A program made the position numbers and the translations under genes. The notes beneath the pieces were generated by a model, which saw nothing but the letters and a program-made list of their open reading frames with translations, made no database searches and had not been told where the DNA came from. Positions 50,201 to 56,407 of a stretch of 64,000 nucleotides of DNA are shown one piece after another. The stretch lies in assembly GCF_025370935.1 (NCBI RefSeq), contig NC_133479.1, positions 20,015,495 through 20,079,494 on the forward strand. The letters run 5' to 3'. Source of the stretch: Choristoneura fumiferana. Taxonomy: Eukaryota; Arthropoda; Insecta; Lepidoptera; Tortricidae. Position 1 is the first letter of the stretch. Each line of letters starts with the position of its first letter.

Positions 50201-53062
50201 CAGTTTGTATTTTCAATTTAGGTTTTACGGGATGACCGTAAAAGTAAAAATTTGGAATTGAAATAAAAAATACAAAAAGATTCCAAAAAACCAATCTTAG
50301 TATCACCCATGTTGTTGGTACTTGTGTGTCCGTAGGGTGGGGCGCGGCAAGCAGTCGTGGCGGCTGGTGTTCCGCGCGTCGTCGCACGGGTTCGCCGCCA
50401 GCGCCTTCCACAAGCACTGCGACAACATCGCGCCCGTGCTGCTGCTCGTGCTGGTCATTACTACTCACTCCTTTCTGTTCCATCTAACGCGGGGTTCTCA
50501 CGAGGCGATTTTAATTGATCAAGAGAAATCGATACGAACGAGGGCTATCGTTTTTTGTCTCACTAGATGGCGCACTGTTGCGTGAGGTTTTTAAGTATGG
50601 CTTTCAAAGTCTGTTATTACGGGCGTGAAAACAAAGTTTAGATTAAAATCATATTTAATACATCTTAAAACCGTACCATAAAAATATCGAGCATGCCACA
50701 GTGTTGCATAGTCCCCGTTTTGTTCGGAAAAAAGGGAGGACAAAGGTTTCCGAAAGACAAAACTGTCTCAAAACACAGACATTCATTGCCCCGGAACGCA
50801 TATTTGCCATAATTAATTTCAGATATTGCAAATAGTCACAAAATTATTCTAATCCATACTTCCATACTAATCCATACTTTATATACTTATAATTATAATT
50901 ATAATATTATAATTATAATTTTATAATTTTATAATTTATAATTTTTTATAATATTATAATTATAATTATAAATATTAATAATAATATTATAAATGCGAAA
51001 GTAACTCTGTCTATCTGTCTGTCTGTATGTCTGTCTGTTACGCTTTCACGCCGAAACCGCTAAACCGATTTAGATGAAATTTGATACAGAGATAGAATAG
51101 ACCTTGGAAAGAACATAGGCTATCTTTTATCGCGAAAAAGAGCTTTAAGGGGTTGAAATAGGGGATGTAAGTTTGTCGCTGTCGAAGATAAAACCATGAG
51201 ACTTGGCATTTAGGAACTTAATAAAAAATAAGTCGGTATTTGTTCGCGCGTTTTTTATAATTTTTCCTGTGTGAGGGTGAAATAGGGGATGAAAGTTTAT
51301 ATGAAGGTCGTCATTGTCGAATATAAATCGATTGCCCCGCTTTCAGCGTTAAAAGATTTACCCCTTATTCATAAAAGACAATCAAACCTATTTTTAGTTA
51401 AAATGCCGCTAAAATTCGTTTGTCCTTATCTGTCACTTTCGACATTTGTATTTGTTAGAAAGGGACAAAGCATTTGTTAGTTAACATAGGTTTGTTAAGT
51501 TTTATGAATAGGGGGTTAAAGTCTAGTTTAGACTTGCGAGAAAACTGTGCAAGTTGCAATACCCTTACATTGGCACTCGATTTGACTTCCAACTCGTTTC
51601 TTGCAGCCTCGCAATGAGGGCTAATTGACAGGCGAAATATCATAGAGGGTATATTGAGGTCTGTTTGACGTTACGGTCTTACTTGCCATAAATTGGCTCA
51701 TTTAGTCATATACACATACAACATACTAACACCAATGTCCATGTCAATGAGCCTAGCCCTCATTGCACTTTTCCTGTAAGTCTAAACTGGGCGTAATGGT
51801 TTGCGGGTACAGGCTAGTGTAGCGTAATGTGTGGTTGCAGCTGCCCCGCGGCGAGGTGCTGGGCGGGTTCTCGGAGGCGGGCTGGAGCGGCGGGGGCGCG
51901 GGCGGGTACGTGCCGGCCGAGCGCGCCTTCCTGTTCTCGCTGCCCGCGCCGCAGCCCTCCCCCCACTCCCCGCACTCGCCGCCGCCGCCGCCGCAGAAGT
52001 ACCCGCTGCTCAAGAAGGCCTTAGCGTTGTGCTACCATCCCGAGTCAGTAGTCGACAATACAGTGGTTGAAGTTTGTAGCGACCCGTAGCGTCATCTAGT
52101 ATCGAATAGCAGAACTAAATATTGTAACCGTATGTTACCATTTGCACCATGTCGCTCTCGCATCGGTCTAGTCAGCCACCAAAGACGTTGTGCACAGGCA
52201 ACACGCCAAAATTCGTCTGAAACAGATGCGTAGGCCTGATGATGATGTTACCATTTGTACTGTACTGTGTGTGTGTCGGTGAGATAACTATTTACTAAGC
52301 TTAGTCAAGTTTAAGACTTTTTATTGAACTTGTCGGTTTTCAAACTACTTGTAAAGTCATCCGATAGGATAGGACAACATCCTGGGAGTATAAAAACATG
52401 GAAAAAAGTATCTTAAATATTGCATATAGAAAATTTTGCTCAAAGAAAACTTTATTTTGAATCTGGGGGCACGGCAGTGCCCCCGCCAAGTCGAGCAAAA
52501 CAAAAACAAACGCACGGCCGTACCATAGTTTTCTCGAAGCCATTCAGGCTATTTTCAACATTTATTCTTTCAGTAAAATTTTCTATTTAGAATATGTAAG
52601 ATACTTTCCCTCCATGTAGCACAGCCGTGGGGCACGCTATAGATTGCGGAACTATCGGAATATACATAGCCATAGTGTATGCCCAGTGCAAGGCCGTAAG
52701 TAATTTGATTTCATTCATAGCATTTACAAGAACTTTTTTTTACAGCGTTACTTTACAGAGGTCCATATGAACTATACTTGAGCTCTTGAAGCTCTTGGGC
52801 TCTAAAACTACAGTGCGAGTGACCGATCATTAACAACTGTTACTTCCAGCTGTGGGCCAATCTTCGGCGCGGGCGCAGACCTGCTGCTGTCCAGTAACTG
52901 CAACTGCAACAGTGACAGCTACAGCAACCTCCACTCGTACGGCGCGCCCGACGCCGCCGCCGCTGCCGCCGCGCCGCCAGCGCCGCCGCCGCCGCCGGCT
53001 CCTTGGCGCCCGACTACAACTTCACTGTGCGCGACTACGAGCTCTTCACATACGCCAACTGA
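12277..53062 (+). CDS. gprs: BTB-BACK-TLDc protein, serine-enriched protein (gprs)-like, 10 exons (gene span)
   Basis: Joined exons are 12277-12452, 28348-28558, 29690-29852, 46655-46788, 47902-48061, 48631-48763, 49693-49770, 50336-50453, 51841-52043 and 52850-53062. Exons 2-3 also occur as a second copy at 41826-42036 and 42928-43090. The product of about 529 residues has an N-terminal BTB/POZ domain (exons 1-3, with DIVFILGTSEEKVYAHRIIL and later FIQYVYTGK), a BACK-like helical region (exons 3-5, with AFLNLPKDALIKLISSDF and VWRCALAWAKQ) and a C-terminal TLDc domain (exons 8-10, with SWRLVFRASSHGF and GPIFGAGADLLLSS). This order matches proteins named serine-enriched protein in insects; I recognise the family from memory, not from a search. 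BTB-BACK proteins often act as cullin-3 adaptors and TLDc proteins are linked to oxidative-stress resistance; a role here is inference. The last exon contains an apparent frameshift. A long Ser-rich tail is not seen. Confidence 0.82.
12472..12543 (-). tRNA. tRNA-Glu (anticodon TTC)
   Basis: The reverse strand begins TCCCGTATGGTCTAGTGGCT, has loop CTTTCAC (anticodon TTC), B box GGTTCGATTCC and acceptor stem TCCCGTA/TACGGGA. It is 72 bases including the discriminator A. It lies in intron 1, antisense to the gprs-like gene; its 3' end is only 20 bases from the exon 1 splice donor, and the T-run terminator falls between the two. Confidence 0.95.
15238..15430 (-). mobile_element. LINE/SINE 3' fragment with 'cat' tail
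   Basis: A 'catcatcatcatcatcagcc' start and 'cactgctggacataggcctc' mark the reversed tail of a lepidopteran retroelement. The rest is diverged. Shorter relatives lie at 47731-47870, 49857-49940 and 55106-55165. Confidence 0.55.
17902..18112. mobile_element. Dispersed lepidopteran repeat (taatattatgaatgcgaaag ... gcaaaagctagt)
   Basis: It begins 'atactaatattatgaatgcg' and ends 'gcgggcaaaagctagtat'. The middle has 'tcccgaataaatgcacagtt'. The same head or tail is found at 50981-51290, 61645-61800 and, reversed, at 7770-7945 and 55190-55375. Confidence 0.6.
21598..21832. mobile_element. MITE with perfect 43-bp terminal inverted repeats
   Basis: The arms 21598-21640 and 21790-21832 are exact reverse complements over 43 bases (outer end 'gcaaaccttggcttatcggt'). 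The centre of 149 bases has no ORF. In copy B (35046-35275) the right arm is identical but the left arm is scrambled. Confidence 0.88.
21891..22368. mobile_element. Possible short-TIR element (cttaagggg ends)
   Basis: It is bounded by 'cttaaggggctacccgaggt' and 'gggatccccttaag', a 9-base inverted pair. The inside has words I associate with lepidopteran repeats ('cttttgcactacagatagaa'). No ORF is seen. Confidence 0.4.
26916..26933 (-). promoter_or_regulatory. CTCF-like motif in intron 1 (copy A)
   Basis: On the minus strand it reads TGCCGCCAGGGGGCGCGG, which holds the CCGCCAGGGGGCGC core of the well-known CTCF site. It stands in a small GC-rich island in AT-rich intron. The match is exact in copy B. 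Confidence 0.5.
27378..27436. repeat. Perfect 21-bp stem hairpin in intron 2 (copy A)
   Basis: Arms 27378-27398 and 27416-27436 are exact complements around a 17-base GC-rich loop. Repeated in copy B at 40829-40887 with identical arms and one loop difference. Confidence 0.9.
28348..28558 (+). CDS. gprs: gprs-like exon 2 (copy A): BTB domain with Pro/Gly/Ala insert
   Basis: The acceptor is a pyrimidine run ending TTTTTTTCAG and the donor is AAG|GTGAGA. The 211 bases are one base plus 70 codons. The reading begins CASFQNTKRGELCRIPG, passes through about 30 residues rich in Pro, Gly and Ala (with repeats of APPG), and ends PHVQPDTFRLFIQYVYTGK, a standard BTB segment. The open frames on the other strand and in other frames here are shadows of this GC-rich exon. 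An almost identical copy lies at 41826-42036. Confidence 0.85.
28718..28985 (+). mobile_element. tRNA-derived SINE present only in copy A
   Basis: The head 'ggcctagcctagtggttaga' and B box GGTTCGATTCC imitate a tRNA. A non-tRNA body follows (reading 'ctcgggtcttgggtgttta') and ends in an A-run. In copy B the flanks are joined directly (about 42189), so this is an insertion in one copy. A related copy lies reversed at 54540-54690. Confidence 0.8.
29224..29268. repeat. (TG)n microsatellite
   Basis: About 20 TG units here, against about eight at the matching place in copy B (42489-42504). The open frame through it on the minus strand is a shadow. Confidence 0.9.
29690..29852 (+). CDS. gprs: gprs-like exon 3 (copy A): end of BTB and start of BACK region
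   Basis: The acceptor TTCTCAG precedes CTG and the donor is CCAG|GTAATA. It encodes LLLQDSGVFEMMTLAADMGV followed by EDLRAACEDHVTSTLSVESA and CTLLAAAMDIQDRP. The segment LAADMGVEDLRAACEDHV is the classical last BTB helix. Phase 0 enters and one base is left for exon 4, which begins GC to complete Gly. A tRNA-Gly gene begins 49 bases after the donor. Confidence 0.88.
29902..29973 (+). tRNA. tRNA-Gly (anticodon TCC), copy A
   Basis: The 72-base gene begins GCGATGGTGGTGTAATGGTC, with loop CTTCCAA (TCC), B box GGTTCGATTCC and acceptor stem GCGATGG/CCATCGC. A T5 terminator (CACACTTTTTG) follows. It lies in sense orientation in intron 3, 49 bases after the exon 3 donor. Confidence 0.94.
30544..30831 (+). 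CDS. SNRPE: Small nuclear ribonucleoprotein E (Sm protein E), copy A
   Basis: This uninterrupted 95-codon ORF starts MAYKGPPKVQKVMVQPINLI and continues FRYLQNRSRVQVWLYENVNL, IEGHIVGFDEYMNIVLDEAE and IGRIMMKGDNITLI. It is collinear with animal SmE over its whole length, with Sm1 (QVWLYENVNLRIEGHIVGFDEYMNIVLDE) and Sm2 (IGRIMMKGDNI) motifs intact. SmE is one of seven proteins of the ring around the Sm site of spliceosomal snRNAs. The ORF sits on the same strand inside intron 3 of the gprs-like gene. It has no intron and no obvious poly-A tract, so retrocopy origin is possible but unproven. A variant ATTAAA signal lies at 30977. An equal copy is at 43780-44067. Confidence 0.96.
   Translation: MAYKGPPKVQKVMVQPINLIFRYLQNRSRVQVWLYENVNLRIEGHIVGFDEYMNIVLDEAEEVHMKTKKRKQIGRIMMKGDNITLIQNVNPNAAV
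30977..30982 (+). promoter_or_regulatory. Candidate variant poly-A signal (ATTAAA) of SNRPE copy A
   Basis: ATTAAA lies 145 bases after the SNRPE stop, the only hexamer of this kind close behind it. The equivalent in copy B is 44213-44218. Confidence 0.35.
31108..31207. other. Assembly gap of exactly 100 N
   Basis: A run of 100 N, the conventional size for a scaffold join of unknown length. It cuts sequence that continues without a break in the second copy (copy A ends 'ataacaattgcct' and copy B goes on past the same word at 44343). Confidence 0.99.
31320..31780. mobile_element. Possible non-LTR retrotransposon 5' fragment
   Basis: A GC-rich stretch with 'tgctaagaatcccggtcgat' and 'acctgcccgtggtgcaccct', which I associate with lepidopteran LINE leaders. 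No catalytic motif is visible. It begins just after the assembly gap. Confidence 0.35.
32044..32158. repeat. Degenerate (GCTTGCTTGCAT)n simple repeat
   Basis: The stretch is made of GCTTGC, GCATGC and GCTAGC words. It is framed by 'ttcacgcgagcga' and 'ttcacgcgagcgt', and followed by 'gggtaaaagctagt', the tail word of a dispersed repeat. Confidence 0.8.
32960..33260. promoter_or_regulatory. GC-rich island with TATA-like box, possible promoter
   Basis: A GC-rich stretch with many CpG in AT-rich surroundings, containing 'catttatataattgg' at about 33080. No open frame here resembles a known protein. It may be a promoter/first exon of an unseen gene or an alternative first exon; no direct proof. 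Confidence 0.3.
33580..34790. repeat. Tandem array, about 370-390 bp unit, about three copies
   Basis: The word 'gtagcttacgtgg' or its near form recurs at 33732, 34105 and 34494. Around it the same order of motifs repeats, including 'aactttgcagcaaagttgca' and 'atttggcggta'. The units are rich in AACGTT-type words and differ by many small indels. The second unit contains a 47-base exact match to 20495-20541. Confidence 0.75.
40365..40382 (-). promoter_or_regulatory. CTCF-like motif in intron 1 (copy B)
   Basis: Identical to the site at 26916-26933. Confidence 0.5.
40829..40887. repeat. Perfect 21-bp stem hairpin in intron 2 (copy B)
   Basis: Same stem as 27378-27436; the loop has A for G at one place. 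Confidence 0.9.
41826..42036 (+). CDS. gprs: gprs-like exon 2 (copy B)
   Basis: This repeats exon 2 with the same length, phase, acceptor and donor. It lies in the second member of the 9.5 kb duplication. It is on the contig that continues into exons 4-10, so it is the copy contiguous with the 3' part of the gene. If the duplication is an assembly artefact, it is the allelic form of 28348-28558 and not an extra exon. Confidence 0.83.
42928..43090 (+). CDS. gprs: gprs-like exon 3 (copy B)
   Basis: It has the same 163-base length, splice signals and translation as 29690-29852. With this copy, intron 3 is about 3.6 kb (43091-46654) and holds tRNA-Gly, SNRPE, several MITEs and a LINE remnant, with no assembly gap. 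Confidence 0.85.
43140..43211 (+). tRNA. tRNA-Gly (anticodon TCC), copy B
   Basis: It is identical to the gene at 29902-29973 and in the same place relative to exon 3. It is the second member of the 9.5 kb duplicated block and probably the same locus seen twice. Confidence 0.93.
43780..44067 (+). CDS. SNRPE: Small nuclear ribonucleoprotein E (Sm protein E), copy B
   Basis: This is the second intact SmE ORF, with the same 95 residues as the ORF at 30544 and the same upstream and downstream flanks. It is followed by unique intron 3 sequence, and an ATTAAA lies at 44213. If the two 9.5 kb blocks are overlapping haplotype contigs, this is the same gene counted twice. If not, it would be a very recent segmental duplication. 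Confidence 0.95.
   Translation: MAYKGPPKVQKVMVQPINLIFRYLQNRSRVQVWLYENVNLRIEGHIVGFDEYMNIVLDEAEEVHMKTKKRKQIGRIMMKGDNITLIQNVNPNAAV
44754..44944. mobile_element. MITE with aaggctgygtttccacca inverted ends
   Basis: The left end 'aaggctgcgtttccaccaaa' and right end 'tggtggaaacacagcctt' are complementary, and TA-containing flanks could be the target duplication. It is about 190 bases and lies in intron 3. Confidence 0.75.
45390..45760 (+). pseudogene. Non-LTR retrotransposon (jockey/R1-like) ORF2 C-terminus
   Basis: The frame ending at 45659 reads SGHVPLNTFLNMMKVVQSPM, then CTDCNRIKVHFLVECVLTKD and AVRIYRFIKHSFAAR. SGH.PL..F followed by CxxC...HxxxxC is the usual C-terminal zinc-finger end of jockey/R1-type ORF2. 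A 3' UTR-like stretch follows, with 'gaggctggcatagtcacaca' and an A-run at about 45752. The part upstream of 45390 in the same frame is not recognisable, so the element is 5'-truncated. It lies in intron 3. Confidence 0.65.
46321..46505. mobile_element. MITE with ggtaccatcagccaaat inverted ends, copy 1
   Basis: The ends 'agtaccaccagccaaatata' and 'atttggctgatggtacc' pair. The inside matches the element at 56110-56341 ('accaccctaaagttgat'). Confidence 0.75.
46655..46788 (+). CDS. gprs: gprs-like exon 4: BACK region
   Basis: The acceptor is TTACAG and the donor is TTT|GTAAGT. After the Gly codon shared with exon 3, it reads GKSAASFLERCVAFIGERAA, then DCVRTNAFLNLPKDALIKLI and SSDF, a BACK-type helical segment. 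The exon is far more GC-rich than the flanking intron. A TIR-bearing MITE begins about 38 bases downstream of the donor. Confidence 0.87.
46826..46984. mobile_element. TIR element close behind exon 4
   Basis: The left part 'catctcacgcacaagacgaa' followed by 'ctagtggccgcaa' is mirrored by 'ttgcggccactgg' and 'tagtatgcgagatg'. There is no ORF. It starts 38 bases after the exon 4 donor. Confidence 0.6.
47731..47870 (-). mobile_element. LINE 3' fragment upstream of exon 5
   Basis: It contains a reversed and diverged RTE-like tail with 'cctatgttggacacagacct' and later 'cgtccatctcgttgaacgtc'. It ends within about 30 bases of exon 5. Confidence 0.5.
47902..48061 (+). CDS. gprs: gprs-like exon 5: BACK region
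   Basis: The acceptor is CGCCAG and the donor is ATAG|GTGAGC. It encodes LCLEEEEVWRCALAWAKQRA followed by GVTQPCAHWTEEERARVCLH and LAPLMTHVRLLLI. The EEEVWRCALAWAK motif is typical of BACK domains in BTB proteins. It enters in phase 0 and leaves one base for exon 6, completing Asp. Confidence 0.87.
48090..48345 (-). pseudogene. RTE-type LINE C-terminal remnant in intron 5
   Basis: This is the same 3' segment as 58983-59245 on the minus strand, with the 'catcatcatc' tail start and 'gtccactgctgaacaaaggc'. It carries more changes and no long open frame. It lies between exons 5 and 6. Confidence 0.7.
48631..48763 (+). CDS. gprs: gprs-like exon 6: linker after BACK
   Basis: The acceptor is GTTGCAG and the donor is CCAG|GTAAAT. 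It encodes SCVFAEEVEPTGAVPMELSL and ERYRRAALTAPH, then a short Ala/Arg-rich part ending SRTRPR. The start (VFAEEVEPTGAVP) joins smoothly to RLLLID at the end of exon 5. Confidence 0.85.
48905..49345. repeat. Dispersed repeat shared with 2645-3000, in intron 6
   Basis: It follows the order of the copy at 2645 with an extra stretch of about 95 bases near 49095-49190. The short ORFs over both copies are shadows. Confidence 0.65.
49693..49770 (+). CDS. gprs: gprs-like exon 7: entry to TLDc domain
   Basis: The acceptor is TTCCCAG and the chosen donor is ACTG|GTATGG. It encodes LAVNMFAGSSILQADKSAYQ then AVINN and, with exon 8, Trp. The ADKSAYQAVINNW pattern is the usual run-in to TLDc in this family. 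The bases after the donor would also read Tyr-Gly-Pro, so the exact 3' edge is not certain. Confidence 0.75.
49857..49940 (-). mobile_element. LINE/SINE 3' fragment in intron 7
   Basis: It starts with a 'catcatcatcatcggcctat' run and contains 'cactgctggacataggcctc'. Short, no coding capacity. Confidence 0.55.
50029..50290 (+). mobile_element. tRNA-derived SINE (accagc...gctggt family), upstream of exon 8
   Basis: It has the leader 'aagctgagatatgaggtgga', a tRNA-like head, the 'gttttacgggatgaccgtaa' tail and an A-rich end. It lies in intron 7; exon 8 begins about 45 bases after it. Confidence 0.78.
50336..50453 (+). CDS. gprs: gprs-like exon 8: TLDc domain first part
   Basis: The acceptor is TCCGTAG. 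It encodes VGRGKQSWRLVFRASSHGFA then ASAFHKHCDNIAPVLLLVL, clearly a TLDc domain (WRLVFRAS..GF....FH..CD). The likely donor, CTG|GTCATT, is weak compared with the consensus, but phase 0 fits the next exon. A tRNA-derived SINE ends only about 40-80 bases upstream. Confidence 0.8.
50885..50990. repeat. AT-rich (ATAATT)n tract in intron 8
   Basis: About 100 bases of ATAATT/TATAAT variants, largely self-complementary, leading into a dispersed repeat. Confidence 0.85.
50981..51290. mobile_element. Dispersed repeat, head type taatattataaatgcgaaag, in intron 8
   Basis: It shares the head and 'aaaccgatttagatgaaatt' with the family at 17902, preceded by an AT-rich run. No ORF is seen. Confidence 0.55.
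51603..51770. mobile_element. MITE with gcaatgagggcta ends, in intron 8
   Basis: 'gcaatgagggcta' at the left and 'tagccctcattgc' at the right are exact complements. The same end word occurs singly at about 3108 and 3391. Confidence 0.65.
51841..52043 (+). CDS. gprs: gprs-like exon 9: TLDc domain middle part
   Basis: The acceptor is GGTTGCAG and the donor is CCGA|GTCAGT. It encodes LPRGEVLGGFSEAGWSGGGA, then GGYVPAERAFLFSLPAP, a Pro/Ser-rich low-complexity run with five prolines, and KYPLLKKALALCYHP. GEVLGGF..AGW and AFLFSL are standard TLDc strands; the proline run sits in a loop. With exon 10 the junction reads CYHPDCGPIFGAGAD. Confidence 0.85.
52850..53062 (+). CDS. gprs: gprs-like exon 10: TLDc C-terminus with apparent 1-base frameshift
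   Basis: The acceptor is ACTTCCAG. The entering frame reads CGPIFGAGADLLLSSNCNCN and SDSYSNLHSYGAPD, then an Ala/Pro run. After about 53000 the expected domain end (PDYNFTVRDYELFTYAN and TGA at 53060-53062) lies in a different frame. The switch must occur in the GCC/CCG triplet tract around 52950-53000 and is explained by one missing base. If the entering frame is instead used to its own stop, the protein ends with about 45 unrelated residues. An AATAAA follows at 53334. Confidence 0.75.
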
Positions 53063-53333
53063 CAAGCATAAACAAAACATACTATTAAAACGCGACGCAT
53101 GTTTCTATCTGCACCTGACCATAATTATATGGGACTGATTAGTTGACACGCGTTGGATGGCGCGTGCAAGCGTGGCGTGCGGTCGGGTTTTAACCCGCAC
53201 ATGTCCGCACTTTAACAGTTGCCGCAACCTGCAGTTTGATGTTGTATTAACTGATCCTTTACAAATAAGGTGTTAAATATTTGAGCATAGGTATAGTGCG
53301 TATGAATTTGTGCTTCCAATTAATTTAAGTCGC

Positions 53334-53339
53334 AATAAA
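53334..53339 (+). promoter_or_regulatory. Candidate polyadenylation signal of the gprs-like gene
   Basis: AATAAA lies 272 bases after the TGA at 53062 and runs straight into an A-run, with a T-run just beyond. It is the first canonical hexamer after the stop. Confidence 0.5.
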
Positions 53340-53976
53340 AAAAAAAAAATTTTTTTTATGTGATATTTTATTTCTAGTAGGAATTATAAAACCAGTAACG
53401 AACGACGAATATTTTAATATAATATTTTAATTTAATATCATAAATCCAACGCTCTCTTCATAAAACAAATATTACAAAACAAATATTATAAGTAACGATA
53501 AAATTAAAACAGTAAAAAAATAAATTAATTAATACACTTAATTACACAAAAATTGATAAAAAACGAACGCTCTCTTATCTCAATCAAATTAAGCGTTTTT
53601 AAAAATGAACAGACAATTTCATTCAAACTAAATCCGATAACAGGCATGCGATTCATCTGGTGGTAATTGGTAAGTCAAAGCTGATCTCCGCCCAAGGACA
53701 CCTGTATAGCACCATTGGCACTGCTGTTGCATTGCTGGCCTTGCAAGAAACGCTACACTCACCTTCTAAAGGCATCCACGACGTAGAATGATGTCAAAAC
53801 CACAACCAGTCTTTTTCTTTACGTATGTATGACTGGTCCTTGGTATGACTTATGTAATCTCGAAATGCTAAAATTTCGCTTCATATTTCGACAGTTAGTT
53901 AAAAGTTCTATGTATGTCATCATCTTACGAATTTATAAGAATTTAATATATATTTTTACAATTTTAACAATACTAA

Positions 53977-54110
53977 GGGGCTGTTTCACCATCCATTGAT
54001 TAGTGTTAACTGGTGGTTAGGTGTGATGCCGTCTCAATTTGTTTTGTTCGAATAGACAGAGACGGCATCACATTTAACTAATTAGTGTAGTTAGCTCTAT
54101 CTTTTGAAGG
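53977..54110. mobile_element. Foldback MITE, right arm decayed
   Basis: It has the same left end 'ggggctgtttcaccatccat' and the same centre (gatgccgtctca and gagacggcatcac), but the outer right arm is lost after 'attagtgta'. Confidence 0.75.
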
Positions 54111-54539
54111 ATGGAGCATGATCATTAACGCCATCTATGTTGTAGTATTTGAAACATTATAATTACGTGTCTGTACAAGAGATGGCGCTAGTAGTTCAGA
54201 TTTAAGATTAGAGATTATAAGGCGACGTGACCACTAGGGTAGCTAACGCGGTGCGCGAGTAAAAAAATCATCAGCGGACATGCTGCGGTAAGCTAATAAA
54301 GTACAAGGCCATTATATCGCTAAATATTTTTTAAGATTTCGCGCTCTGGGGGCGCCAAGGGGACTCGTATTTCTATGGCTCCGCTGTATCTTTTGAACTG
54401 TGATTGAGTAAATAAATGAAACAGCAATTATCATACCTTGTCTACTTATTACTAGTGTCTACTGTCTAATTAAAACAAAACAAGTGAAAAACAGGAGAAA
54501 GTAAAAGTTGCCTGTACGTGAGCAACCTTTGATAAAAAT

Positions 54540-54690
54540 ACATATTTCACGTTCAAGACCCGAGAGCAATCATTCTTATTCATAAAAATATCTGCCCCGA
54601 CCGAGGATCGGCTATCGGGAATCGGAAGAACCCGGGACCTCAAGCTTCACGTCAGGTTCTCGGACCACTTACTAGTCTATCCGACCGTCA
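54540..54690 (-). mobile_element. tRNA-derived SINE, same family as 28718-28985
   Basis: The reverse strand has the same 'gaggtcccgggtt' B-box area and 'atatttttatgaataagaat' body as the SINE at 28718, with a small insertion in the B-box region. It lies downstream of the gprs-like gene. Confidence 0.7.
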
Positions 54691-55189
54691 TGCAACTCCG
54701 GGATTCCCGCTGGAAATCTTTCTCCCCGTTCCCCGCGGATTTCCCGGCGCACGCGCCCGCATCTCCACGACTGACGTTAAACTACTTATCTAAACAACTT
54801 TCCTTTTCAAAACGACACGCATCAATTACAGTGACATTAACTTTGGACCCAAAGATTAGCGCTACAAAGTTGCAATCGCAACGCCATCGGAATTCCCTTG
54901 AACCGTTTAAGATTCTAGTTTATTACACTAGTTAATTCATTACTCATCATTGCGTATACTCGTAATGCAAGTGCATTGCCTCCCATCTGGACGGCGCATG
55001 CGGGTGGGCACTTTGTACGGAAAAAAGATTAAACCTAGTTTGGTATTTCCGTGGTACACGTGGCCAATTGCACCATGTGGCACAAGCAGCGTGCATTGAA
55101 TGTTCACACAAAATCATCATCACGTCAACCGCAGGACGTCCAATGTTGGACATAGGCCTCTCCCATACAAAATAATGTATTAATTAATA

Positions 55190-55375
55190 GTACTAGCTGT
55201 TGCGCCTTTCTTCGTCTGCGAAGAACTCGTTCATCGCGCTTCTGTGGGAACTATAAAAAAATCCGGGATTTAAACTATCCTGTGTCCTTGCGTCACGATC
55301 GTTTGTGTACTTTAAGTGTGAAAGCATAACAAACAAGCTAACATATTCACTTTCGCATTTATAATTAGTAAGGAT
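55190..55375. mobile_element. Dispersed repeat, reversed (ctagctgttgcgc ... cgcatttataattagta)
   Basis: It has the inverted tail and head words of the family at 17902-18112. Coding capacity is absent. Confidence 0.5.
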
Positions 55376-56109
55376 ATATAGTTTTTAATTGGTCAGAGCT
55401 TGAAGCTCGCTATTTTACAGCGACACGTGATGCAAATAAGACCTTTATTTCGTCAGAAACATCTGTTGTTAATGAAGCAAAAGCAATTAAAGATTGCACC
55501 ATGCATTTTTATTTAAAGTATTACAAATGAATACGAATAAGCGAATACTCTTTAAAGCTAAAATTTTTAATGAAAAAAGAGGGTGTAAATTTCAAAGTAG
55601 GTATATCTATTATGTCAGTTTATAGTTTAGTATATGTTAATTTATACGAGCTTCTAAACATATAGGTATGTGACAAATTTCATAATTGTATGTAGCTGTC
55701 TGTTTGCCCGCGTATATCTCGAAAACTCGAAAAGTATAAGTCGGATTGCAATGATTCTTCACAAGGCATAGTCACACTTAGTGATCAGTGCAAGTTTAAT
55801 CAAAATCGAATCAGTTGTTTTTGAGATAGACTCATCTTAAGTCTGTATCGGTCACTAAGAAAACTTGTCGTTGGCTTCAGCGTAATTCTAAAACAGGCTG
55901 TATACGTAAAGGAAATACTAAAATCATCGACATCTATGTATAGACTGTATGTTTCTTACATCAAAATGGCACACAAAATAAGTTCACAGCGCGGATTTGT
56001 GAACCTTTCACTCTATAGTTTGTTGAGGTCCGTGACAGGGGTTGTGTCAAAGTAATATGGATGACTGATGCGCCGCGCGTTTTGTTCCAAACAGCCAGTC
56101 TAGTGCCGT

Positions 56110-56341
56110 AAGGTACCATCAGCCAAATGTGTGGTCTACCACCCTAAAGTTGATAATCGTTTGCATATCATAAAACAATAATGCCAATAGACGTTGTCTG
56201 TCAACTTGAAAGTTCGACTTTAACGACATATTCATTTGAAATTGATAGATTTAGAAATAGAAATAGAAAAGGTTTATTCGCATTTCGCAAATTACATGTA
56301 CACAAAATAAAACAAGTATAAAGTATTTGGCTGATGGTACA
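56110..56341. mobile_element. MITE with ggtaccatcagccaaat inverted ends, copy 2, with nested insertion
   Basis: The ends 'ggtaccatcagccaaatgtg' and 'atttggctgatggtac' pair. Compared with 46321-46505, a stretch of about 80 bases ('aaatagaaaaggtttattcg' and following, an inverted A-tail-like sequence) replaces the area before the right end. Confidence 0.72.
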
Positions 56342-56407
56342 TAGATGTCAATGAATAAAATGGTAATTAGTGGTAAAAAGTGTAGCCAAAAAGGGACACA
56401 CGAAACT

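Noticed and set aside
52852..53088. ORF starting with Met in exon 10 in another frame
   Set aside because: It is a shadow of the TLDc frame, with only Thr/Arg-rich low-complexity residues.
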